Source: Bacteroidia bacterium
GTDB taxonomy: Bacteria > Bacteroidota > Bacteroidia > B-17B0 > Aurantibacillaceae
Direction of reading: 5' to 3'
Assembly: GCA_016787785.1 (NCBI GenBank)
Contig: JAEUTO010000006.1
Span: 124,001-188,000, forward strand
Length of the DNA: 64,000 nucleotides
Shown piece by piece: positions 8,909-17,546 of the stretch (positions are counted from its first letter, which is position 1; every line of letters starts with the position of its first letter). Made by a program: the position numbers and the translations under genes. The notes beneath the pieces are model-generated. The model was given only the letters and a program-made list of their open reading frames with translations, was not told where the DNA came from and made no database searches.

Positions 8909-10345
8909 TTATAGCGGTTTTAAATAAAATAACGCAATAAATGGTTTGGTTACCAGTTTTCCTTCGTTGGTTAAAGATTCATTGATCTTTAAAAATAATT
9001 TTTCGTACAGGGCCTTTTCCTGTGGGTTATTAAAAATAACGGTTAAAAGAGAAGGCAGATCTTTTTCGAAACCAAACATACTATCACCTTTTGAAACAAA
9101 GCGTTTGTAAGCACTAAGTTTAGAAAGCATAACCTCTGTGTTACCTAAAAAATAATGTATCACTATTTCGTTCATTAACGAAATGTGATAGATGTCTTTT
9201 CGAACTTTACCTGAAATTTTTAAAGCCTGTATAGTATATTTTAATGCTTGTCGGTAATTCATTAAATAAATATTAAGTATCGTAAAATTTAAATAGGAGT
9301 TAGCTTTTTCGTCGTCCTTTAAGATGTCAATATTTAATTGGAATTCATTTTCAAACGTTTTTATTTTCGAAATATTATCCTTAACCAGATCGTGCGAGAT
9401 GAGAATATTTGTTCTTATCAAAACAAACAAGGTAAACAGTTCTGTCCGTACATCTACATTTGAATTTTTTTTAAAACCAACAAGTGTTCTTTCGCTTTCA
9501 TCTAAAAGAGCCTCCGCATCTTTGTGTTTTTTTAGGTATAAGAGAACAAGACATAAATTCCTTAGCGATTTTAAATAGATGACCAGGTTCTTTTGTTTTA
9601 TTTCCTGATACTCCTCAAAAAGATCAATTGTTCTTTTGGCAAATGGGTAGGCTTTATCCGGCTGCCCCTTTTTCATAGCAAGAAAAGCGTTTGCTTTATT
9701 AAAATAGATCTTGGCCAAGGGATGATAAGCATTTGTTTCACTTTCTAAAAGTTGTCTAAAATTCTTAGTTATACTGTGATCGTCTCCGTAAAAATAGAGG
9801 GTAGTAGACTCTAATTTAATAAGGGCTTCCATACTCTGATACTCCATTAAATTATAATATTCCATGTGGAATTTCGAAAAAAGCTCTTTATCTTTTAGAT
9901 AATTTGTATTTATATAATCTACATCAACCGATTCAATTGCGCTATTAAGTTTTAATTCCAGAGCTTCCATTTTAATTAAGTAATCATATTTTGAAGCGTG
10001 GGTAACGATCTTGTCAAGTAGCTTCACGCCTTCTTTATATAGACCTTTATATATTAAGACTTTGGCGCGTTTTAAATTTTTTGACGAGTCGCCGGAATTT
10101 GGTAATTCTTCTTCGTGAAACTGATATAAAATATCAATAACCTTATAGTATAAGCGGGTTGAGTTGCCAATAATACTTAAATCGTCTTTTTTTCTTTTTA
10201 AACCAATTTGTTTTTCGGTTTTGTTAAAGTCAGACAACAGCCCACTAACTTCCTTTTCAGAAGAAAAGGTTTTTAAGTTTAAACTAATATATCTTTTTTC
10301 ATTTCGGGTTAAAGATCCAATAAGCTGAATGAGTTGCTGCGACAC
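8909..10345 (-). CDS. Uncharacterised helical repeat protein (478 aa)
   Basis: I do not recognise this protein. It has no signal peptide or membrane segment, so it is probably cytoplasmic. It is predicted by eye to be nearly all helical, with recurring A/Y/L-rich helix pairs such as YFNKANAFLAMKKGQPDKAY and SLRNLCLVLLYLKKHKDAEALL, which resemble tetratricopeptide-type repeats in the middle third. The N-terminus (MSQQLIQLIGSLTRNEKRY) is charged and compact and could be a small separate domain. The gene stands alone, shares a terminator with metK and is divergent from the large secreted protein, with 269 AT-rich bases between them. A scaffold role would fit TPR-like helices, but this is inference. 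Confidence 0.8.
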   Translation of the reverse strand: MSQQLIQLIGSLTRNEKRYISLNLKTFSSEKEVSGLLSDFNKTEKQIGLKRKKDDLSIIGNSTRLYYKVIDILYQFHEEELPNSGDSSKNLKRAKVLIYKGLYKEGVKLLDKIVTHASKYDYLIKMEALELKLNSAIESVDVDYINTNYLKDKELFSKFHMEYYNLMEYQSMEALIKLESTTLYFYGDDHSITKNFRQLLESETNAYHPLAKIYFNKANAFLAMKKGQPDKAYPFAKRTIDLFEEYQEIKQKNLVIYLKSLRNLCLVLLYLKKHKDAEALLDESERTLVGFKKNSNVDVRTELFTLFVLIRTNILISHDLVKDNISKIKTFENEFQLNIDILKDDEKANSYLNFTILNIYLMNYRQALKYTIQALKISGKVRKDIYHISLMNEIVIHYFLGNTEVMLSKLSAYKRFVSKGDSMFGFEKDLPSLLTVIFNNPQEKALYEKLFLKINESLTNEGKLVTKPFIALFYLKPL

Positions 10346-10614
10346 GATTTATTAAATTTTAACACGAAGTTAAATATTTACTTTGAAGTGTAATGATTTT
10401 ATTTTTAAGTATTTAATAATCAAGTTATTATATATATTTATATTGTTTTTAAAAGGTAATTATTCGTGCAAATTACTTCAATTTTATCAATTGAGTTTTA
10501 GAACTTTGTTACGAATAGTTTGTTCTTAAAACAATATCCGAAGGTTAAATAAAATATCGACGGTAAAAAATATGTTTTAAAAACATTAATTAATAAAATA
10601 AAAAAAATAAAAGA
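10346..10614. other. AT-rich divergent intergenic region
   Basis: This 269-base gap separates two divergently transcribed genes and must hold both promoters. I found no exact TAnnTTTG box on either strand. The 50 bases before the ATG at 10615 are almost all A and T, which would give an unstructured leader. No small gene is evident. Confidence 0.5.
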
Positions 10615-13600
10615 ATGAAAAAATTTTACAAATTATTAATTGCCTTTGTGCTAATTGGCTCATTTGCCAAAGCTCAGGTTACAGTAAGTGGTGGTTCTAC
10701 GGCAACCTATTCTAACGTAAACGCTGCTTTTGCCGCTATTAATGCAGGAACGCACTTTGGTGCTATTACCATCAGTGTTACTGCTAGTACAAACGAAGGT
10801 GTAACAGGTTATTTACCTACTCCCTTGTTAGCTAGTGGCCAGGGTCCGGCTAACTATACTTCTATTGTATTACGCCCCACTGCAACCGCTACAATTTCAG
10901 GTGACGTTGCTACGGGAAGAGGTGTTTTAGAATTAGACGGTGTAGATAATTTTACTTTTGATGGTGATATTGTTGGAGGTCCTGTTCAAAGGGATCTCTC
11001 TATCGTTTGTACTTCTTCGATGAACGTTGCAGCAACAGCAGCCATACGTTTTATTGGAAGAACCACATTAGGACTGGGCGCTACAAATAATATTGTAAAA
11101 AATTGTATCATTGTTGGTAATACACCTGGTAATGATGGTATTAGCGGCAGCACTATTGCTAATAGTTATGGTATCTACGCCGGTGCAAACGCGGTTGCGC
11201 TTACATCCGGTGGTCTTGGTGAAAATTACGATAATCTAACGATCACAAATAACGAGTTTAACCGTGCTTATTTTGGTTTATACATTGGTTCTAGTACAAC
11301 TAACGTTGGTAACGATAATCTGATCAATAATAATTTGTTTGGTTCTAATACAGTTGGTTCTACTTTATCAAACAGAGGTTTGATGTTAACCAACGTTGTA
11401 ACTAACACAGTTACACAAAACGAATTTTTTAATTTAAAAGTAAACACTTCGGTTAGTAATGCCGGAATTGAAATTTCGGGTGCCTCGTCTAATTCAGTTA
11501 CAATTTCCCGCAATAAGGTTTACTCGATCTGGTCAACAAGTACCGGTGGTTGGGGTGCTTACGGAATTAGTTTAATTGGTGGTAATAACCATCTTTTAAC
11601 CAATAACGTTATCTATGATATTTTAACTACTAATTATAATTCGCTTTCAACAACCTTCCAGGCTTTTGGTATTAGAATTACTTCAGGTACCGGACATAAA
11701 ATTTATTATAACAGCGTAAATCTTTTTGGCGCTTTAACGGCTGGTAGCGCAACTAATTGCTACAGTGCTTCTTTTATGGTAAGCAGTACTACCGTTACAG
11801 GTTTAGATATCAGAAATAATGTTTTCTGTAATAAAATGACTTCTAATGCATCTACGCCGCGCTTCTACGCTGTTTGGTTTCCGGCATCGTATAACTTCTT
11901 AAACGCAACATTAAATAATAATGCTTACATGGTTACAAATGATGCAGATCACTTCGTAGGTAAGATCGGAACAACAGCTCTTACAAACGATCTTGCTAAT
12001 CTGGCAGCATGGCAAGCATTTTCACAAGTTAATAATGCTAGTAACGATAACGCATCAGTTCCTTTCTTAAATACAGTTGCACCTTTTATTTCAGATGTTA
12101 ACCTTAATTTTAACGCAAACACAATAACACCAATTGAATCGGGTGCAGTTTTAATTCCTGCATTAGGAACAAACATCGACTACAATGCAAACGTTCGTCC
12201 TTTAGCGGGCATTAATCCAAATACTAACCCTGACATGGGAGCTTATGAATTTGATGGTTTAGCGGGTGTTGCTACCGATGCAGGTATTATTGCATTAATT
12301 AATCCATTAACTACTGGTTGTTATTCTGCCGCAGAAAATGTTGTAGTGACAATTAAGAACTACGGTACATCTTCAATTTCAAATATTCCCGTTTCGTTAG
12401 TTGTTTCGGGTGTAATTAATCAAACATTAACAGGAACCTATACGGGCACCATTGCACCAAGCGGAACTTTTAACTTTTCTTTAGGAACAATTAATATGAT
12501 CGCTGCGGGTGTATATTCGTTTAATGCAACTACAAGTTTACCTGGCGACCTCAATACACCAAACGATGCTATGAGTGCCACAAACCGCACAGTGATTGCA
12601 CCATCTCCTTTACCACAGTCTGTTGACTTTACTAGCTTCACAGGTGCTAATTTACCAACCTTCTTTCCTTTGTGGAGAGAGGCTACAGGCGCAACCGCAC
12701 CAACAGGTACAACTTCATCATGGACCAGTCAAACCGCTTTAAATAACGCAACAAATGTAAATGCAAGAGTGTTTTTATCGGCTATTGCCGCTAACGAATG
12801 GATAGTTGGACCAAAAATTACTGCTACTTCCACAACTCAAATTTCTTTTGATGCTGCTTTAACACTTAATACTACTGCTCCTTTCACGCCAACAACAATG
12901 GGAAGTGATGATAAATTACGTGTAATGGTTTCAACAGATTGCGGTGTTACTTTTGTGCCGATCTTCACAGTTAACACAACAAACAATTTAGGAACTAACT
13001 TTACAAATTTTACGGTTCCTTTGGGGGCTTATGCAGGTCAGGATATTATTGTTGCTTTTTTGGCACAAGATGGCCCTGTTGATGACTTAGAAGCTTATTA
13101 TCTTCATTTAGACAATATTAATTTATATAACGCTTCTGCAACAGATGGTGGTGTATCGGCTATCAATTCGCCAACACTTAATGCCTGTTTGGGAACTAAT
13201 GAACCAGTTGTTGTTACAGTAACCAATTTTGGTACAGCTGCAATAAGCAATTTTTCTGTTACTGCAACTGTTAATGGGCCGGTAAACACAACCATAACGG
13301 CTACTTACACAGCAGCATTAGCTGCCAGTGCAAGCGCGGTATTTACGGTAGGAACCGTTTATATGAATATACCGGGTTCTTACACCATCACAGCATTTAC
13401 AAGCGTGGGTGGCGATCCAAATGCATTTAATAATTCAAGTTCTGTAATAAGAACACTTAGTCCTGCATTTAATATTTCGGGTAATACACTTGTGTGTTTA
13501 AGTTCAACTGGTACGTTAAGTTTAGTTGGAGGAGCTGTTTCATATACATGGAGCACCGGATCAAATTCGCAATCTATTACTATTACACCAAGTGTTACAA

Positions 13601-15069
13601 CTACTTATTCTGCGATCGGAACCGGTACTAACGGTTGTCAGGTTTCAGCATTCGCAACTGTAACCATTAACAATCCTACAATTACAGCAGGTGGCGCTGC
13701 GGTTTGCGGCACAACTGCAGTTGGTACTTTAACAGCTAATGGTTTTGCGCCCGTAACATGGTATGCTACATCAACACCAACAAATCCTCTGGCAACCGGT
13801 AATACATTTACAGCCAGTGCTGCCACAACAACAACCTATTATGCGCAGGCAAATTCTACAGCTACAGGAAGTATTGCAACTACTTATACCGCGGGTAATG
13901 GATCGAATGGAAATATGTTTGACGTAACGGCACTTAATGCTATTACCATAAATAGTGTTGATGTCATGATCAGTTCTGTGGTAGTTACAACGGTAGAAGT
14001 TTGGTACAGACCAGGTAGTTTTGTAGGTTTTGAAAGCGCTAATACGGGCTGGATATCAGCTGGAACCGGAACCGTTATGGGTGCCGGAAACGGAAATCCT
14101 GTACCTTTTGGTGTTAATCTTGGAATTAATATTCCAGCCGGACAAACTTATGGAATATACGTGACTGCAAACGGCGGTGGTAGTTTTGGCTATTCTAATG
14201 GAACGGCAGTAGGTAACTTATTTACACAAAATAGCGACATCAGTATTTTTGAAGGAAAAGGAGGAAGTTATTTTGCAGTAACTATTGCAACAAGGGTCTG
14301 GAATGGCAATATTTACTATACAAAACAAGGTTGCTCAAGCCCAATTATTCCAGTTACACTAACAGTTACTTCTTCTCCTACAATTACACTTGGTGCAAGT
14401 CAATTATCAGTTTGTCCGGGTACATCTGTTAACATTGGTGCAACTGGCGCTACCACATACACATGGAGTACAGGTGCTAATGGTGCTTTGATCTCGGTAA
14501 CACCAACGGCAAGTACAATTTATACTATTTCAGGAGAAACAAGTCCTGGTTGTTTAGGAACTGCTTCTATTGCAATTACAAGTAATACTGTACCATCAGT
14601 TGGCGTTGCAAGTTCTGCAAGTTTAATTTGTGTAGGACAAACAGCGAGCTTAACTGCAAGTGGCGCAAATAATTATTTATGGAATACAAGCTCTACTAAC
14701 TCGGTAATTGCTGTTTCACCAACGGTTACAACATCTTATACTGTAACAGGAACCGCAGCTAACAGTTGTACCAACATTGCTACGTTCACACAGAACGTTT
14801 CTAACTGTACAGGTGTTGAAGCAAACTCAACATTTAGTAGTTTAATTTCAATTTACCCTAATCCTTCAAGCGGCGTAATAACTGCCGACTTTAATTTCGA
14901 AGGAGAGAAAGATGTTGTTATTACGAATTCTGTTGGACAAGTAATTACTACATTAAAAACAAAAAATACTTCTGAAGTAATTGACTTGAACAAATACGCT
15001 AAAGGAATTTACTTTGTGAAAGTAATAAGCAATACCAATTCTGCAAACTACAGAATTGTAATTCAATAA
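10615..15069 (+). CDS. Large secreted type IX secretion cargo with beta-helix and CARDB-like domains
   Basis: The protein has 1484 residues. A Sec signal peptide (MKKFYKLLIAFVLIGSFAKAQ) leads. Residues about 60-400 are rich in N, T, S and G with repeated NNxF and NNxI turns, as in a right-handed parallel beta-helix. Two CARDB-like segments follow (VVVTIKNYGTSSISNIPVSL and VVVTVTNFGTAAISNFSVTA), separated by a jelly-roll-like region resembling the cleaved-adhesin type. Several Ig-like repeats with CxG and YTWSTG motifs come next. The last 75 or so residues form a type A sorting domain (ISIYPNPSSGVI, then YAKGIYFVKVIS). This implies export across the outer membrane by the type IX system and surface attachment or release. 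A role in adhesion is inference; no catalytic residues were identified. Confidence 0.9.
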   Translation: MKKFYKLLIAFVLIGSFAKAQVTVSGGSTATYSNVNAAFAAINAGTHFGAITISVTASTNEGVTGYLPTPLLASGQGPANYTSIVLRPTATATISGDVATGRGVLELDGVDNFTFDGDIVGGPVQRDLSIVCTSSMNVAATAAIRFIGRTTLGLGATNNIVKNCIIVGNTPGNDGISGSTIANSYGIYAGANAVALTSGGLGENYDNLTITNNEFNRAYFGLYIGSSTTNVGNDNLINNNLFGSNTVGSTLSNRGLMLTNVVTNTVTQNEFFNLKVNTSVSNAGIEISGASSNSVTISRNKVYSIWSTSTGGWGAYGISLIGGNNHLLTNNVIYDILTTNYNSLSTTFQAFGIRITSGTGHKIYYNSVNLFGALTAGSATNCYSASFMVSSTTVTGLDIRNNVFCNKMTSNASTPRFYAVWFPASYNFLNATLNNNAYMVTNDADHFVGKIGTTALTNDLANLAAWQAFSQVNNASNDNASVPFLNTVAPFISDVNLNFNANTITPIESGAVLIPALGTNIDYNANVRPLAGINPNTNPDMGAYEFDGLAGVATDAGIIALINPLTTGCYSAAENVVVTIKNYGTSSISNIPVSLVVSGVINQTLTGTYTGTIAPSGTFNFSLGTINMIAAGVYSFNATTSLPGDLNTPNDAMSATNRTVIAPSPLPQSVDFTSFTGANLPTFFPLWREATGATAPTGTTSSWTSQTALNNATNVNARVFLSAIAANEWIVGPKITATSTTQISFDAALTLNTTAPFTPTTMGSDDKLRVMVSTDCGVTFVPIFTVNTTNNLGTNFTNFTVPLGAYAGQDIIVAFLAQDGPVDDLEAYYLHLDNINLYNASATDGGVSAINSPTLNACLGTNEPVVVTVTNFGTAAISNFSVTATVNGPVNTTITATYTAALAASASAVFTVGTVYMNIPGSYTITAFTSVGGDPNAFNNSSSVIRTLSPAFNISGNTLVCLSSTGTLSLVGGAVSYTWSTGSNSQSITITPSVTTTYSAIGTGTNGCQVSAFATVTINNPTITAGGAAVCGTTAVGTLTANGFAPVTWYATSTPTNPLATGNTFTASAATTTTYYAQANSTATGSIATTYTAGNGSNGNMFDVTALNAITINSVDVMISSVVVTTVEVWYRPGSFVGFESANTGWISAGTGTVMGAGNGNPVPFGVNLGINIPAGQTYGIYVTANGGGSFGYSNGTAVGNLFTQNSDISIFEGKGGSYFAVTIATRVWNGNIYYTKQGCSSPIIPVTLTVTSSPTITLGASQLSVCPGTSVNIGATGATTYTWSTGANGALISVTPTASTIYTISGETSPGCLGTASIAITSNTVPSVGVASSASLICVGQTASLTASGANNYLWNTSSTNSVIAVSPTVTTSYTVTGTAANSCTNIATFTQNVSNCTGVEANSTFSSLISIYPNPSSGVITADFNFEGEKDVVITNSVGQVITTLKTKNTSEVIDLNKYAKGIYFVKVISNTNSANYRIVIQ

Positions 15070-15087
15070 TTAGTTTAATGTTTAAAT

Positions 15088-15119
15088 AAAAAAAGGCTAC
15101 CGAAATGGTGGCCTTTTTT
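15088..15119. terminator. Bidirectional intrinsic terminator
   Basis: AAAGGCTACC pairs with GGTGGCCTTT (one T-G pair) around GAAAT, flanked by A and T runs. It lies between the secreted cargo gene (+) and mnmA (-), which converge. Confidence 0.85.
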
Positions 15120-15140
15120 GTTTGTAATAAGTAAAATTAA

Positions 15141-16238
15141 TTAAACCAAAACTTTCCTATTAATAAAGCCTCCGCCCACAAGATCGTCGCCTTCATAAAT
15201 AACAGCACTTTGGCCGGGGGCCACGCCGTTTACGGGTTGGTGAAAAATAACGTCCAGTTTATTATCAATAGTATTTATGGTTGCTAATGTTCCCGGATCT
15301 TTATAACGGATCTTCGTTAGGCCAACAAAATCATGCGGAAGCGTTTCGTATTTTATTAAATTAAAATCACGCACTGTTAAATGGTTTTCTTCAAGATCAT
15401 CTTTATCGCCTAAAATAACCGTGTTGGTTTCAGGAATAATTTCTTTTACAAAAACAGGTACACCCATGGCAATTTCTAAACCTTTACGTTGACCAACTGT
15501 GAAGTAGGGGTAGCCTTTATGTTTACCTACTTTTTTATCTTTATAAATAAAATCGCCACCGGCTACTTTTTTTTCAAGATCAGGCATACGGTGATTTAAA
15601 AAAGCGCGGTAATCATTATCAGGCACAAAACAAATATCATAACTCTCGCTTTTGTTGGCCAGGTCATAAAAGCCGGCATCTTTTGCCATTTGTTTTATTT
15701 CTGTTTTTTTAAAGCCACCTAAAGGAAACATGGTGCGGTTCAAACAATCCTGATCTAAACCCCACAATACATAAGTTTGGTCTTTTGTAAGATCAACGCC
15801 TTTATGAATGAGTGTTCGGTTATTTTCTTTTCTTAAGCGGGCGTAATGCCCTGTTGCAATAAATTCGCAATCCAACATATCAGCGCGTTTTAAAAGTGCA
15901 TCCCATTTAATGTGCGTATTACATAAAACGCAAGGGTTAGGAGTACGGCCTGCTAAATATTCTTCAACAAAATTATCAATGATCTGTTTGCCAAATTCAC
16001 CCCGTATATCTAAAATATAATGTGGGAAACCAAACTGCACCGCCATGGTGCGCGCATCGTTAATACTATCTAAACTGCAGCAGCCTGTCTCACGTTTGCT
16101 TGAACCTGAGCTTTCATAATCCCATGTCTTCATGGTTATTCCTATCACTTCGTAACCTTCTTCGTGTAGCATCATAGCAGTAACACTGCTATCAATACCG
16201 CCACTCATGGCTACCAAAACCTTCCCTTTTTTGCTCAT
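15141..16238 (-). CDS. mnmA: tRNA-specific 2-thiouridylase
   Basis: MnmA adds sulfur to uridine 34 of the tRNAs for Lys, Glu and Gln, using ATP. The 365-residue protein has the PP-loop ATP motif AMSGGIDSSVTA at residues about 8-19, the first catalytic cysteine in TPNPCVLCNTHIKW, GHYAR, and the second cysteine in SYDICFVPD. The C-terminal beta-barrel is present (GQSAVIYEGDDLVGGG). Its ATG follows directly on the stop of the upstream MORN-repeat gene (TAAATG), so the two are probably translated together. The start is fixed by the PP-loop position. Confidence 0.96.
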   Translation of the reverse strand: MSKKGKVLVAMSGGIDSSVTAMMLHEEGYEVIGITMKTWDYESSGSSKRETGCCSLDSINDARTMAVQFGFPHYILDIRGEFGKQIIDNFVEEYLAGRTPNPCVLCNTHIKWDALLKRADMLDCEFIATGHYARLRKENNRTLIHKGVDLTKDQTYVLWGLDQDCLNRTMFPLGGFKKTEIKQMAKDAGFYDLANKSESYDICFVPDNDYRAFLNHRMPDLEKKVAGGDFIYKDKKVGKHKGYPYFTVGQRKGLEIAMGVPVFVKEIIPETNTVILGDKDDLEENHLTVRDFNLIKYETLPHDFVGLTKIRYKDPGTLATINTIDNKLDVIFHQPVNGVAPGQSAVIYEGDDLVGGGFINRKVLV

Positions 16239-17024
16239 TTATTTTTTTGCTCCTTTTTTCGGATCCTCTTTTGGTGTTACAGTGCTTGTAGTTGCAGCGC
16301 CTGTTTTCTTTCCTTTATTAAAAAATTCGTCTGTTTCTTTTTGACTTGCTTTTTTTCCTTCTTTGTACAATTCTTTTTCTTTTATTTTTCCGTTCTCTTC
16401 TTTATAGATCCACGGACCATTTTTTCTATCTTTTATATAAGAGCCGGTTGCCACTTCGGTACCATTTGGAAAATAATAACTTACTTTTCCTTCTAAGAGC
16501 CCATCTTTGTAAGCGCCCTGACCTCTGAGTTTAATACCATCAAAATATAATTTAAAAGGACCATTCAAAACATCCGCTTTATAATTTTTTTCTTCAGCTA
16601 ATTTTCCATCAGGTAAATACACATAACTAACGCCTTCTTTTTTCCCGTTAACGTATTTATCTTTAGAGATCAAAATCCCGGCTTCGTCATAAAATAACCA
16701 AACGCTATCACGAATTAAAGCAGAAAGCACTTCGCTGTTGTATTTTCCTTCGCCCATACGTTTGCCCGTGTAGTGAAATAATTTTGCGTATGCAGTTTTA
16801 CCACCTTTTTTAAAGTTAATAATGGCGCGAATAGAATCGTTTGGGTAATAGTATTTAAATACGCCAACCGGTTTGTCATCTTTAAACTCACCTTCAAAAA
16901 CAAGTTTGTTTGTTTTTTCGTCTTTTTGTTTCCAATAGCCTTGTTTTTTTCCGGCAGCGTCAGTTGTTTGTCCGTAGAAAAGAATGCAATTAAAAATAAA
17001 CCCGATAAATAATAATTTTCTCAT
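16239..17024 (-). CDS. Secreted MORN-repeat protein (YwqK-like)
   Basis: The 261-residue protein starts with a signal peptide (MRKLLFIGFIFNCILFYGQ) and then carries repeated MORN-like units: GYWKQ, GVFKYYYPN, GEGKYNS, GPFKLYFDG, GKVSYYFPNG, GPWIYKEENG. Such proteins are often labelled YwqK-family antitoxins by automated annotation, but no toxin gene is nearby and the signal peptide argues for a periplasmic or surface role, so I do not adopt that label. The C-terminus is a lysine and threonine-rich tail. Its stop codon abuts the mnmA start, which suggests co-translation, although no functional link between the two is known to me. Confidence 0.8.
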   Translation of the reverse strand: MRKLLFIGFIFNCILFYGQTTDAAGKKQGYWKQKDEKTNKLVFEGEFKDDKPVGVFKYYYPNDSIRAIINFKKGGKTAYAKLFHYTGKRMGEGKYNSEVLSALIRDSVWLFYDEAGILISKDKYVNGKKEGVSYVYLPDGKLAEEKNYKADVLNGPFKLYFDGIKLRGQGAYKDGLLEGKVSYYFPNGTEVATGSYIKDRKNGPWIYKEENGKIKEKELYKEGKKASQKETDEFFNKGKKTGAATTSTVTPKEDPKKGAKK

Positions 17025-17140
17025 AAATTCTATAAGTAATTTAATGTATAAAGATACAGGAAATTTATATAAACTTGATTTAGATTTTTAACACCAAACC
17101 TAAGTTTTGTTAAATGCTTGTAACGCAATAATAACAAGGG

Positions 17141-17542
17141 TTACATTAGTTTTACCTTGTATTTGGCAGCCATTTTTTGGATCTGTTCTTCACTTATTTT
17201 ATGAGTGTTTTTGTGCCCCTGGTAATTTTCTACGGTAGCAACAAAAACAGTATAATTAAACTCAGAAGCTAATTTAAAGTAAGGTTCAATTTCCCAATCA
17301 AGACTAAAAACATTATCAATAAAAATTTTTTCTGTTTTATTTTGCATGGCCTCACGCGTTTGATCCTCACAGTTTTTATAAGCCAAATGATTCTTGTCGA
17401 ACTGAAAATTATATTCTTTTGTTTTGGGATCTGTAAAATAACTGTCGATTGAAAATACAGGCCATTTATTTTCACTTAATAAATTAGCGAGCGTTGTTTT
17501 TCCGGAGCCGGGCAACCCTCTTAAGATAATGAGTGAGTTCAT
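17141..17542 (-). CDS. Small P-loop kinase, polynucleotide-kinase-like
   Basis: The 133-residue protein opens with a Walker A motif LRGLPGSGKTTLA (residues about 7-19), then SIDSYF, NHLAYKNCEDQTREAM and IFIDNVF. This is the layout of the small kinases related to T4 polynucleotide kinase and the NEDD4-binding protein 2-like family, where the Asp after strand 2 and the lid helix handle phosphoryl transfer. The substrate cannot be read from the sequence. The start codon lies four bases after the stop of the SpoIIE-type phosphatase gene, so the two are one transcription unit. It ends in a region without a clear terminator. Confidence 0.75.
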   Translation of the reverse strand: MNSLIILRGLPGSGKTTLANLLSENKWPVFSIDSYFTDPKTKEYNFQFDKNHLAYKNCEDQTREAMQNKTEKIFIDNVFSLDWEIEPYFKLASEFNYTVFVATVENYQGHKNTHKISEEQIQKMAAKYKVKLM

Positions 17543-17546
17543 TGAA

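Noticed and set aside
16239-17024. Antitoxin role for the MORN-repeat protein
   Set aside because: It has a signal peptide and no toxin gene nearby; the label would come only from automated family naming.
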